DNA of 64,000 bases. Source: Salinicoccus halitifaciens (GTDB lineage Bacteria > Bacillota > Bacilli > Staphylococcales > Salinicoccaceae). The position numbers were made by a program, and so were the translations under genes. Below are positions 52,860-61,372 of this stretch, in pieces. The notes below the pieces were generated by a model. The model was not told where the DNA came from. It worked only from the letters and a program-made list of their open reading frames with translations, and ran no database searches. The stretch spans positions 124,001-188,000 of the forward strand of contig NZ_JAJNCU010000003.1 of NCBI RefSeq assembly GCF_021026095.1, read 5' to 3'. Position 1 is the stretch's first letter. The number at the start of each line of letters is the position of its first letter.

Positions 52860-54145
52860 ATATAATGCTCATACTGTTCGGCGTTCTGATCGTCTGCTTT
52901 TTGATCGGGGTCCCGATTGCGATTTCACTGGGTGTCTCGGCACTCGTTGCGATATGGTTCGGCACGGATCTGCCGATCAACCTGATTGCGCAGAAAGCAT
53001 TCACGTCCCTCGACTCCTTCTCGCTGCTCGCAATCCCATTCTTCATCCTTGCAGGGGTGCTGATGGGAAGGGGCGGGATATCGAGACGCTTGCTTGACCT
53101 TGCGACCGCACTCGTTGGCTGGGTCACAGGCGGGCTGTCGCTTGTGACGATCGTTGCATGCATGTTCTTTGCCGCGATCGCAGGGTCCGGTCCGGCCACC
53201 GTCGCCGCCATCGGAAGCTTCATGATCCCGGCGATGATCGCCAATAAATATCATGTGGGCTTCTCTGCCGCGGTGCCTGCTGCAGCCGGATCCATCGGTG
53301 TCATACTGCCGCCTTCGATCCCCTTCGTCGTCTACGGCGCGGTCGGGAGCGTCTCGGTCGGTGCGATGTTTCTGGCCGGCATACTGCCGGGGCTGCTGAT
53401 CGGCACTGCACTCTTGATCACAGCCTACCTGATCTCGAAGAAGCGTGACTACAAGCCGCAGGAAGGTGCGGAAAAGTTCGTCTTTAAAGATGTGCTGAAG
53501 GCGACGTGGGAAGCCAAATGGGCGCTGCTCGTCCCCGTCATCATCCTCGGCGGTATATACGGCGGCATCTTCTCGCCTACCGAGGCTGCGGTGACCGCGG
53601 TGGTCTATGCGGTCATCGTCGGTGTATTCATCTATAAGGAACTCGACTGGAAAGCGTTGTATGATGCTTTCATGGAGACGATCATCATCAACGTGACGAC
53701 GATGATCATCATCAGCTTCTCGGTGTCGTTCGCCTTCTTCATGACGCTTGAACAGATACCGAATATGATCGCAGAGAACTTGATGGCGCTCACATCAAAT
53801 CCGATTTTCATACTGACTTTGATCGTCATACTTCTGCTGATCGTCGGCATGTTCATCGATACGATTTCTGCACTGATCATCCTGACGCCGATACTGCTGC
53901 CCGTCGTCACATCCGTCGGCATCGACCCGGTCCACTTCGGTGTGGTCCTTGTCGTGGCACTTGCGATCGGCTTCGTCACACCGCCGCTCGGGGTGAACCT
54001 GTTCGTTGCTTCAAGCGTCGGCAAGGTCAAGTTCGAACAGGTCGCCGTCGGCGTGCTGCCTTTCGTTGCAGTGATGATTTTATGCCTGCTCATACTCGCA
54101 TTCGTGCCGGCAATCTCGATGTTCCTGCCGAACCTGGCGGAATAA
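52856..54145 (+). CDS. dctM: TRAP transporter large membrane subunit DctM
   Basis: A 429-residue membrane protein with about 12 helices, the sodium-coupled translocation subunit of the TRAP system. Conserved elements are AIPFFILAGVLMGRGGISRRLLD (as shorter pieces, near 60-85), GSGPATVAAIGSFMIP and GFVTPPLGVNLF (about 370). Sodium coupling would suit a salt-loving host (inference). It is followed by a terminator and ends the operon. Confidence 0.94.
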   Translation: MNIMLILFGVLIVCFLIGVPIAISLGVSALVAIWFGTDLPINLIAQKAFTSLDSFSLLAIPFFILAGVLMGRGGISRRLLDLATALVGWVTGGLSLVTIVACMFFAAIAGSGPATVAAIGSFMIPAMIANKYHVGFSAAVPAAAGSIGVILPPSIPFVVYGAVGSVSVGAMFLAGILPGLLIGTALLITAYLISKKRDYKPQEGAEKFVFKDVLKATWEAKWALLVPVIILGGIYGGIFSPTEAAVTAVVYAVIVGVFIYKELDWKALYDAFMETIIINVTTMIIISFSVSFAFFMTLEQIPNMIAENLMALTSNPIFILTLIVILLLIVGMFIDTISALIILTPILLPVVTSVGIDPVHFGVVLVVALAIGFVTPPLGVNLFVASSVGKVKFEQVAVGVLPFVAVMILCLLILAFVPAISMFLPNLAE

Positions 54146-54159
54146 GCGTCGGCAAACTG

Positions 54160-54200
54160 AATCAGCAGGTAGTGGATATCCACTCCCTGCTGATTTTTTA
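54160..54200. terminator. Terminator after dctM
   Basis: Arms AATCAGCAGG and CCTGCTGATT around an inner TGGATATCCA palindrome, with TTTTTT after; 15 bases past the stop. Confidence 0.85.
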
Positions 54201-54220
54201 TATATTCAATTCCCTGCTTC

Positions 54221-54601
54221 TTATCCGGCTTCCTTCACCGCAAAGTAGTTATCCTCATCATCCGAAAAATTGAAGACGCGCCCGTCCGGGGTTTTGACGA
54301 TCTCCCCGCACCGGATGCCTTTATTGTTCAAATCGGCATACAGCGCATCCAGATCTTTCACTCGGAACATCAATGAAGGGGTATCGAGATTCACTTCATG
54401 GCCGGTTTCCCTTATGAATTCCTTGTCGAAGATCACGATACTCGTCTCTGAATTCAGGCTCGGTGCCACTTCGACCGATTTATAATCATCGTAGATGAGA
54501 TCCTCCGATCTGATGACGAACCCGAGGTCCTTCGTCCAAAACGCCACGGACTGGTCCTGATTATCCACATACAGCATGACACTTTCCAAACCGTCTATCA
54601 T
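54221..54601 (-). CDS. VOC/glyoxalase-fold protein
   Basis: A 126-residue single-module vicinal oxygen chelate protein (VMLYVDNQDQSVAFWTKDLGFVI at the start in family fashion, DPDGRVFNFSD-like KTPDGRVFNFSDDEDNYFA at the end). Members include glyoxalases, antibiotic-binding proteins and dioxygenases; the usual metal ligands are only partly present, so the activity is unknown. It stands alone, transcribed toward the dctM terminator. Confidence 0.8.
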   Translation of the reverse strand: MIDGLESVMLYVDNQDQSVAFWTKDLGFVIRSEDLIYDDYKSVEVAPSLNSETSIVIFDKEFIRETGHEVNLDTPSLMFRVKDLDALYADLNNKGIRCGEIVKTPDGRVFNFSDDEDNYFAVKEAG

Positions 54602-54677
54602 ACAAACTCCCCCTCCTAAGTACTGCCTTACAATTCAATTATAAGTATCAGTTTACTATTACACAAATTTAAATAAT

Positions 54678-54712
54678 AAAAAACAGCTCCCCGCCGGCAT
54701 GGCAGGGAGCTG
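54678..54712 (-). terminator. Terminator of the 51-residue protein gene
   Basis: Arms CAGCTCCC and GGGAGCTG with an inner GC-rich loop, followed on the minus strand by TTTTTTATTATT. Confidence 0.75.
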
Positions 54713-54722
54713 CTCCGTATAT

Positions 54723-54878
54723 TCATTTTTTCTGGACAGAATGGATGATTACATCTTCACCGTGACGCCGGCGGCTGATTTTCCTGGCATCGGCAGAACT
54801 GCGTGCTGGGATTTCATAAGTCTCTTTCCCGCCGTCTTTTTCCATCGTCACGATAAAGCATTTGGTGCCGCATCTCAT
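54723..54878 (-). CDS. 51-residue basic protein of unknown function
   Basis: Encodes MRCGTKCFIVTMEKDGGKET, then a middle part with ARSSADARKISRRRHGEDV and a VIIHSVQKK end. AAAGGG is spaced 9 bases from ATG 54878 (another ATG lies two codons upstream). The compact beta-alpha-beta-like pattern, clear ribosome site and dedicated terminator argue for a real small gene. The CxxxC at the start could bind metal. No family recognised. It lies just downstream of the YfcC gene on the same strand. Confidence 0.6.
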   Translation of the reverse strand: MRCGTKCFIVTMEKDGGKETYEIPARSSADARKISRRRHGEDVIIHSVQKK

Positions 54879-54903
54879 GTTCATGCACCCTTTCATTCAT
54901 GAT

Positions 54904-56304
54904 TTAGAACGGGCCGTAGTCAATGAAGAACGCAATGACCAGGAACACCGCCGCTGCCCCGTACCACAGCAGAAGCAACGGCCAGATGAACTTCAGCCAG
55001 TCCGTATACTTGATCTGTGCGATCGCAAGTGCCGCCATGAAGTATCCGGATGTCGGATAGAAGATGTTTGAGAAGCCGTCACCGAACTGGAAGGCAAGCA
55101 CCGCGGTCTGTCTCGTCATTTCCGCAAGATCCACGAGCCCGACCATGATCGGCATGGTCGCAGCCGCCTGTCCGCTTCCTGAAGGGATCAGGAAGTTCAG
55201 GAGGCCCTGTACGATCATCATGGCGACCGGCACAAGCCAGTCCGGCAGGAACGTAATGACGAGGCTCAGTCCGTGGACGACGGTGTCCATGATGGAACCG
55301 TCCTCGAGCACCACGGAAACCGCACGGGCGACCCCGACGATCAGGGCGCCGAGAAGGATGTTCCTGATGCCTTCATTCATCGCTTCGGCAATTTTTGAAG
55401 GTCCGAGCCCTCCGATGAGGCCGACGATCAGCCCCGTCATGATGTAGAAGCCGGCAAGTTCGATGAAGTACCACTGGTACTGGAAGATGCCGAACAGCAT
55501 GAAGCCGAGCGCCGCGATGAACACCCATGTCGCAACGACCGTGCGCGTGCTGACTTCCCTGATGTCGTCGTCCTTTTCGGTGAACTGCGAATCGTCCACA
55601 TCATCCGTGATCAGAGATTTGCTGGGATCTTTCTGTACACGTTTGATGTAGTAGGTGACGAACAGTATACCGATGATCGTCATCACAAGCAATACAATTG
55701 CACGGTAACCCATACCCGAGAACAGCGGAAGCTCCGCAATCGTCTGGGCTGTTCCAAGGTTCGCCGGCGCCGTCAGCGCCACCGAGAAACCGACGACGGT
55801 CGCGATCAGCACCGTCGCGGTCGCCGCCATCCTGTCAAAACCGAGCCGCAGGAATAAAGGCAGCAGGGCAGGCAGGAAAATCAGCGATGATTCTATGTTG
55901 CCCGTCAATGCCACGAAAAGGGCAAGGGGCACAATGATCGTCGGGATGATCAGGAGACCTTTATCCCCGAACTGCTTGATCAGGAAGTTGATGATCAGAT
56001 CGATGACCCCCGCTTTTTCAATGACCCGGAACATTGCACCGATGGCCATGATACCGAAGATGATGATGACCGTCTGCTCCACACCGCGCGGGATGGCCGT
56101 CATGAATTCGAATATCCCGACCGGGCTCTGTTGTATGTATTCAAAGGTGTTCGGGATGATGACGGAGCGCCCGTCCACTTCCTCACGGTCGAACTCCCCC
56201 GCCGGGACTATGTATGATGCGATGGCGCCCAGGGTGATGAGGATGAAGAGGATGACGTAGATATGCGGCATCTCAAATTTGCGTTTAGTCGTACTTTTTG
56301 CCAA
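54904..56304 (-). CDS. YfcC-family anaerobic C4-dicarboxylate/amino-acid carrier
   Basis: A 466-residue polytopic protein with about 12 helices of the YfcC/ArgW-like ion-transporter family, whose members carry basic amino acids or short organic acids. Diagnostic text includes PAGEFDREEVDGR near residue 35, ALTGNIESSLIFLPALLPLF, PSGSGQAAATMPIMVGLVDL (about 375) and DGFSNIFYPTSGYFMAAL. The start is TTG with GGAGG 8 bases upstream; the TTG five codons earlier overlaps that site. Substrate unknown. Confidence 0.85.
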   Translation of the reverse strand: MAKSTTKRKFEMPHIYVILFILITLGAIASYIVPAGEFDREEVDGRSVIIPNTFEYIQQSPVGIFEFMTAIPRGVEQTVIIIFGIMAIGAMFRVIEKAGVIDLIINFLIKQFGDKGLLIIPTIIVPLALFVALTGNIESSLIFLPALLPLFLRLGFDRMAATATVLIATVVGFSVALTAPANLGTAQTIAELPLFSGMGYRAIVLLVMTIIGILFVTYYIKRVQKDPSKSLITDDVDDSQFTEKDDDIREVSTRTVVATWVFIAALGFMLFGIFQYQWYFIELAGFYIMTGLIVGLIGGLGPSKIAEAMNEGIRNILLGALIVGVARAVSVVLEDGSIMDTVVHGLSLVITFLPDWLVPVAMMIVQGLLNFLIPSGSGQAAATMPIMVGLVDLAEMTRQTAVLAFQFGDGFSNIFYPTSGYFMAALAIAQIKYTDWLKFIWPLLLLWYGAAAVFLVIAFFIDYGPF

Positions 56305-56527
56305 TTTTAAAACCTCCAATCAATATTTTAAAAATTAAAACAACTCACATAAAAGCTATTATTACACAAGTTTCCGGTAAATGGGAGGTCATTTCAACTT
56401 TTGATTTAAAAATTCGTGTAAATTTATAAAAATGGGAAATTTAATTTTTATATGATGAAGGGATATATTTATTGACGTAAAGGGTAACATTAGATAGAGG
56501 GGTGGGCGAAGAGAGGGAGGATTCTTA

Positions 56528-57880
56528 ATGGAGCGAATCATCAGTTATCATCATGAGATTGAAATGGCACTGGAGAAAAAGGACGGCCCGGCTTTCAGGG
56601 ATGTATTCCTGAACCTGCATCCGATGGACCAGGCCGCCATATATCTGGATCTGGATGCCCGTGACCACCGCCAGATCCAGGAGTTCCTGTCCCCGAAGGA
56701 GTTTTCCGCCGTCTTCCAGGCACTCGACTTGGAACATCAGGAAGTCGCCGTCGAAGATATGGATGACGAGTACATCGCGCACATGTTCGATGCCATGTAT
56801 GCCGATAATGTCGCCGATTTCCTCGAGGAACAGACACCTGGTTACCGGGAGAGGGTCATATCCCTCATGTCCCGGGAGGGCAGCGAAGAAGTGAGGGAGC
56901 TCCTCAACTATACGGAGGACAGCGCCGGGACGATCATGACCAAAGAGTATATCACCGCAGGGGAACATGAAACCGTCGGCGCGGTCATCGAGCAACTCAG
57001 GGCGGAAGCCTCACACGCCGAGACCATCTATTATGTGTACATCATTGATGAGGCCCACCGTTTAAAAGGCGTCGCTTCATTGAGGGACATGCTCATGGCC
57101 GGTGAAGACGATGAAATTGGGTCACTCATGCGGACCAACGTCATTTCGGTGAAAGTGGACGACGACCAGGAGGATGTCGCCAAAGTGATACAGAAGTACA
57201 ACTTGAGCGCCCTGCCCGTTGTCACGGAATACGGACTGCTTGCGGGCATCGTCACGGTGGATGATATCCTCGATGTCGTACATATTGAAATCGAGGAGGA
57301 TTTCGGGGAACTTGGTACGACAAGGGGCGCGATGGACCATAAACTCACCATCTTCCAGTCCGCAAAAAAGCGCGGTCCGTGGATTCTTGTCCTGATGCTT
57401 CTCGGCATGATCACGGCAAATATCATCGGGGCATTCGAAGAGACGCTGGAAGCCGTCGTGCTGTTGTCGGCGTTTATTCCCCTGATCATGGATTCCGCCG
57501 GAAACACCGGCACCCAGGCCCTCACCGTCGCCGTCCGCAACCTGGCGCTCGGCAACATCGGCCCGGGTACGATACTCCGGACACTATGGCGGGAACTCGG
57601 GACGGGATTCCTGATCGGGCTGGCATGCTCGGTTGCACTGATGATCCTCATCCCGATATTCTATCCCGACGGCGGCATGATCTTCGCCGTCATCGTGGGG
57701 CTGACACTGGTCGCGACGCTGAGCGTTTCCGCCGTCGTCGGCGCCGTCATCCCGCTCATCATCAAAAAACTGAACATCGACCCGGCGGTCGCATCCGGCC
57801 CCTTCATCACCACGATCAACGACATCATGGGGCTGCTCATTTATTTCACGATCGCCACGACGATGCTCAGTTATATTTGA
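56528..57880 (+). CDS. mgtE: Magnesium transporter MgtE
   Basis: A 450-residue Mg2+ channel/transporter. The N-domain (about 1-125, superhelical) and two CBS domains (about 130-250: TIMTKEYITAGEHETV, LMRTNVISVKVDDDQEDVAKVI) regulate five C-terminal helices with the pore motif PLIMDSAGNTGTQAL (about 318). GGGAGG precedes the ATG by 7 bases. I see no M-box riboswitch in the 200-base leader. Confidence 0.96.
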   Translation: MERIISYHHEIEMALEKKDGPAFRDVFLNLHPMDQAAIYLDLDARDHRQIQEFLSPKEFSAVFQALDLEHQEVAVEDMDDEYIAHMFDAMYADNVADFLEEQTPGYRERVISLMSREGSEEVRELLNYTEDSAGTIMTKEYITAGEHETVGAVIEQLRAEASHAETIYYVYIIDEAHRLKGVASLRDMLMAGEDDEIGSLMRTNVISVKVDDDQEDVAKVIQKYNLSALPVVTEYGLLAGIVTVDDILDVVHIEIEEDFGELGTTRGAMDHKLTIFQSAKKRGPWILVLMLLGMITANIIGAFEETLEAVVLLSAFIPLIMDSAGNTGTQALTVAVRNLALGNIGPGTILRTLWRELGTGFLIGLACSVALMILIPIFYPDGGMIFAVIVGLTLVATLSVSAVVGAVIPLIIKKLNIDPAVASGPFITTINDIMGLLIYFTIATTMLSYI

Positions 57881-57907
57881 AACTCCGCCCGGCAGGCGGG
57901 GTTTTAT
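57881..57907 (+). terminator. Terminator after mgtE
   Basis: A 7-bp GC-rich stem (CTCCGCC with GGCGGGG) and 5-base loop, then TTTTATT, directly after the stop codon. Confidence 0.75.
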
Positions 57908-57930
57908 TGGGCCTGGCGGGAGTTTGCGGT

Positions 57931-58185
57931 ATAACTTGGGTGGCGGGTTGTGAGTTATGCCGCAAATGCCCTCGAAACGACATAACTTGGCTGTCAGAGC
58001 ACTACTTGTGTCACAAACGCCCTCTAAACGACATAACTTGCCTGACAAGGTACCACTTATGCCGCAAATGCCTTCCAAACGACATAACTTGCCTGTCAGT
58101 ACCTTACTTATGTCACAAATGCCCTCGAAACGACATAACTCGGGCTGCAGGAGGTAACTTATGCCGCAAGCGTCCACCAACAAAA
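57931..58185. repeat. Array 1: five tandem units of 51 bp with dyad arms
   Basis: Units start at 57931, 57982, 58033, 58084 and 58135, exactly 51 bp apart; the fifth is partial. Each begins ATAACTTG (ATAACTCG in the last), has a variable middle of about 15 bases, and ends with a conserved ACTTATGYCRCAAATGCCCTC...AAACGAC block. The end of one unit and the start of the next form a hairpin (TTATGTC...GACATAA). No ORF is conserved across the units. The array runs into the first 50-bp direct repeat at 58162. Confidence 0.85.
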
Positions 58186-58211
58186 AAAGAGGCCGCGCAT
58201 TCGCGCAGCCT
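58162..58211. repeat. Direct repeat copy A containing a terminator
   Basis: 50 bases nearly identical (48 of 50) to 60025-60074. It contains AAGCGTCCACCAAC, an A run and the hairpin GGCCGCGC-ATTC-GCGCAGCC. On the minus strand the hairpin precedes a T run, so it terminates the binding-protein gene at 58232. The two copies bracket that gene. Confidence 0.85.
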
Positions 58212-58231
58212 CCAGTAGATGGGGGGGTTAA

Positions 58232-59902
58232 TCATTTTACATTTTTAAAATCGAATTCGCCGTATGGACTGATGCGAATATCTTTTATATGATCTAAATG
58301 TGCATTATAATCTGTCGGATGCAATATAAAGATTGCGGGTGCTTCTTCAATAAGGATTTCCTGCACTTGTTCGTATATTCCTTGACGCTTCTCGAGATCT
58401 GCTTCCTGTCTGCCCTCATCCATCAATCTATCTGCTTCATCATTGCTGAAGTACATGAAGTTTGCACCAGGATTACTACTGTCTGAGTGGAAAACCGGTC
58501 GGATGCCATTGTCCGGGTCTCCCGTGGAATTCCCCCAACTCATGATATAAAGATCATGTTCCTGGTTGCCGAGAGCGTCCAAAAATGAACCCCACTCCAG
58601 CTGGACAATTTCAAGATCAATACCGATTTCCTGAAGAGATTCCTGAAGCCATACTGCTGTATCAACACGCTGCGGGTTGTCATCATTTACATACATTTTC
58701 AAACCGAAACCATCCCCATAGCCTGCTTCCTCAAGCAATCTTTGAGCTTCATCCAAATCATACTCTAAAGACTTCAATTCTTCATGATGTCCAAATATTT
58801 CCGGGGCGAGCGGCGATACGGCTTCAATTCCCGCATCATCGTATACCCCTTCAATAACCGCTTCCTTATTGAATGCATGAGTGATTGCCTGACGAACTCT
58901 TTTATCCTGGAGAATTTCACTTTCCGTATTCATCCCGATATATTCGAGTGCCACCGTCTGAGTTTCTACAAGTGCCGTATCTTCGTTCGACTCCAGACGT
59001 TCCTTGTCACTTGGCGGTACATCACCAATAACCTCTGCTGCATTGGTTTCAATCTCTGCGATACGGGAACCCGTTTCCGGTACTACCCTGAGTATCAACT
59101 GATCGATATTCACTTGTCCGTTCCAGTATTCGTCATTTCTCACAAGCACAGTGCTTTCGCCCGGCGTACGTGCATCAAACTCCAAATATCCTGTGCCGAC
59201 TGGATGTTCTTCCACGACACTACCTGCAAACTGAGAGATTTCTTCTGCAATTTCCTGGTATTCTTCTCCACCCTCAGCTCGGATTTCATAATACTCCTCC
59301 ACTGAAATATCGATTTCTGCTTCTTCCAAAGCAAACTCGTAATCTTCATTAATCTGTTCCCTGGATATAATATCCCCTGCACCGTGACTTAAATGACTTA
59401 GAAGCGGCTGAAACGGATATTCAGTTTTTATTTCTACTATGTAATCATCAATCACTGTTACCTCTTCAATCATTTCAAGAACATGAGCGCGTGAAGCAGC
59501 ACGTCCCGGGTCGAGCAGGCGATCAAAATTTGCTTTAACGACTTCTGCATTGAACTCAGACCCATCATGGAAAGTCACACCTTCCTGCAAAGTGAATTGC
59601 CAGGTCAGCTCATCAAGTTGCTCCCATTCAGTTGCAAGTGAAGGAATAATTTCAAACTCATTATTCTGTTTAACAAGTCCTTCAAAGATATGTTCTCTGA
59701 TTCTTTCAGATGGCGTATCGTTACTTCCATGAGGGTCAACGGAAACAGCGTCTGATGGTAATGACAATTCAATGGACCTATCCCCGGTTTCTTCTTGTGC
59801 TCCCTCTGCCTGTGCTTCTTCCTCCATGTTTCCATCATCAGAGCAGGCCCCAAGAATTAAAAACAGCGCGAGTAACAAAGTTACTGTTGAAAATCTCTTC
59901 AT
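58232..59902 (-). CDS. ABC transporter family 5 solute-binding lipoprotein (peptide/nickel type)
   Basis: A 556-residue extracellular binding protein (signal ending LGAC near residue 20, then an acidic linker). The family 5 signature appears as YIVEIKTEYPF and LTWQFTLQEGVTFHDGSEFNAEVVKANFDRLLDP-type text near 95-125 and as WGNSTGDPDNGIRPVFHSDS (about 465). Such proteins deliver peptides, nickel or glutathione to a permease, but no permease or ATPase genes are adjacent. It is bounded by 50-bp direct repeats and is an orphan gene. Confidence 0.9.
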   Translation of the reverse strand: MKRFSTVTLLLALFLILGACSDDGNMEEEAQAEGAQEETGDRSIELSLPSDAVSVDPHGSNDTPSERIREHIFEGLVKQNNEFEIIPSLATEWEQLDELTWQFTLQEGVTFHDGSEFNAEVVKANFDRLLDPGRAASRAHVLEMIEEVTVIDDYIVEIKTEYPFQPLLSHLSHGAGDIISREQINEDYEFALEEAEIDISVEEYYEIRAEGGEEYQEIAEEISQFAGSVVEEHPVGTGYLEFDARTPGESTVLVRNDEYWNGQVNIDQLILRVVPETGSRIAEIETNAAEVIGDVPPSDKERLESNEDTALVETQTVALEYIGMNTESEILQDKRVRQAITHAFNKEAVIEGVYDDAGIEAVSPLAPEIFGHHEELKSLEYDLDEAQRLLEEAGYGDGFGLKMYVNDDNPQRVDTAVWLQESLQEIGIDLEIVQLEWGSFLDALGNQEHDLYIMSWGNSTGDPDNGIRPVFHSDSSNPGANFMYFSNDEADRLMDEGRQEADLEKRQGIYEQVQEILIEEAPAIFILHPTDYNAHLDHIKDIRISPYGEFDFKNVK

Positions 59903-60024
59903 TTCTCAATCCCTACCTTTTTAATACGCTTTATATCCTATATTATCACTATGAATTAGAAAGAAGTCAATCATCTTCAGAGAATTTCCGGTAATTCAGG
60001 GAAATAAAGTTTTTCAAGAAGTTT

Positions 60025-60074
60025 TGCCACAAGCGTCCACCAACAAAAAAAGAGGCCGCGCATTCGCGCGGCCT
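60025..60074. repeat. Direct repeat copy B containing the MetE-like gene's terminator
   Basis: Second copy of the 50-bp repeat. Its hairpin GGCCGCGC-ATTC-GCGCGGCC is perfect here and, read on the minus strand, is followed by a T run 15 bases past the MetE-like stop codon. It is probably the original terminator of that gene. Confidence 0.85.
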
Positions 60075-60089
60075 TCGTTCTTTATTCCA

Positions 60090-61223
60090 TTATTTACCCC
60101 AGACTTCGTCTGCAATCTCCTTGACGAGTTCAAGCTTCGCCCACTGTTCCTGCTCAGTCAGGTTGTTGCCTTCCTCAGTGGAGGCGAATCCGCACTGCGG
60201 GCTGATGCACAGTCTGTCCTTATCGATATACTTCGCCGCTTCCTCGATGCGGCCTTTGATTTCTTCCTTATCTTCAAGCTCCGGCACTTTCGAAGAGATC
60301 AGGCCGAGCACGACCACTTTATCGCCGCTCACTTTTGACAGTGATTCGAATCCGCCGGCACGCTCCGTATCGAATTCAAGGTAATAGCCTTCCACGTTTT
60401 CTTCGCCGAAAAGAATATCCGCAACTTTGTCATACGCCCCGGAGGATGCCCAAGTTGAACGGTAGTTTCCGCGGCATACGTGCGTGGTGATCACGAGGTC
60501 TTCAGGTGCGCCTTCGATTGCCTTGTTGTTCACGCCCACATATTTCCGGCTCAGGCTTTCAACCGTGAAGTCGCCCGCCATGTTCTTCCAGTAGTCCTCA
60601 TCGACGATCATGCCCCACGTGCAGTCGTCGAGCTGCAGGTTGCGGCAGCCTGCGTCATACAATTCTTTAATAAACGTCTGATAGGCTTTCGCAATGTCCT
60701 CGAGCAGTTCTTCTTCATTCGGATAGATTTTCTCGGTCGCTTCCCTGTTGTCCGGACGGAGCAGCTCCGCCAGGAACTGGGCCGGTGCAGGAATCGTCTG
60801 TCTTGCGATGACTTCATCATCCGCAAACTGATTGACGAATTTGAAATGCTCGATGAACGGATGCCCCGACCCGCCGAGCTTGCCCGTCAGACGTGCGGAC
60901 TCTGCGCGCGTTTCGACTTCAGCGAACTGGTAGCCTTCATCGACTTCCACTTTCTCCATGCCTTCAAGGCCCCACATGAAATCAAGATGCCACCATGATC
61001 TGCGGAATTCCCCGTCCGTGATTGCCTTCAGGCCGATCTCCTTCTGCTTCTCGATCAGCTCTTCGATCGCTTCATCTTCAACCGATTTCAGTTCCTCTGC
61101 AGAAATCGTGTTTTTGGCGAATGCATCACGTGCTTCCTTCAATCGCAGCGGGCGCAAAAAGCTGCCCACGTTATCAAATCTGTAAGGTGCAGTTTTTCGT
61201 TCATTTATATTTTTCACAGTCAT
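60090..61223 (-). CDS. MetE-like cobalamin-independent methionine synthase family protein (YxjG/YxjH type)
   Basis: A 377-residue protein equal to the C-terminal, zinc-binding half of MetE, like Bacillus YxjG/YxjH. FDNVGSFLRPLRLKEARD opens the barrel; zinc ligands are His and Cys in THVCRGNY (about 243) and Cys in ISPQCGFAST (about 345). It probably transfers a methyl group to homocysteine or a related thiol. In Bacillus these genes are under S-box control; I see no SAM riboswitch here, and a divergent LysR regulator with a dyad between suggests a different control. Confidence 0.9.
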   Translation of the reverse strand: MTVKNINERKTAPYRFDNVGSFLRPLRLKEARDAFAKNTISAEELKSVEDEAIEELIEKQKEIGLKAITDGEFRRSWWHLDFMWGLEGMEKVEVDEGYQFAEVETRAESARLTGKLGGSGHPFIEHFKFVNQFADDEVIARQTIPAPAQFLAELLRPDNREATEKIYPNEEELLEDIAKAYQTFIKELYDAGCRNLQLDDCTWGMIVDEDYWKNMAGDFTVESLSRKYVGVNNKAIEGAPEDLVITTHVCRGNYRSTWASSGAYDKVADILFGEENVEGYYLEFDTERAGGFESLSKVSGDKVVVLGLISSKVPELEDKEEIKGRIEEAAKYIDKDRLCISPQCGFASTEEGNNLTEQEQWAKLELVKEIADEVWGK

Positions 61224-61309
61224 ATCTGGCCACTCCTCTATTGTTTATTGGTATCTCAAGGTTAACACACCCCTGAGAGATAGCATAAGAGTTTAAATTC
61301 ATGTCTCGC

Positions 61310-61326
61310 TATAGCTTTAAGCTATA
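61310..61326. promoter_or_regulatory. LysR-type operator between the MetE-like and LysR genes
   Basis: TATAGCTTTAAGCTATA is a perfect 17-bp palindrome around one central base and fits the T-N11-A pattern of LysR sites. A second, imperfect dyad (TATCTTAAGGTATA) follows directly. It lies between the divergent genes. Confidence 0.65.
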
Positions 61327-61372
61327 TCTTAAGGTATAATTTTATTCATCAAATTTGAAAGCGAGGGGTTCC

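Noticed and set aside
56320-56527. M-box (magnesium) riboswitch upstream of mgtE
   Set aside because: Conserved M-box blocks not seen; the region is AT-rich without clear paired elements.
57957-58157. Open frame reading through array 1, and similarly 62731-63174 through array 2
   Set aside because: The frames exist only because 51 is a multiple of 3; no ribosome sites and low-complexity repeating peptides.
57379-58218. 279-codon plus-strand frame overlapping mgtE and array 1
   Set aside because: It is the +1 shadow of mgtE and then runs through the 51-bp repeats.
61224-61372. SAM riboswitch or T-box upstream of the MetE-like gene
   Set aside because: None of the conserved S-box or T-box sequence blocks is present.
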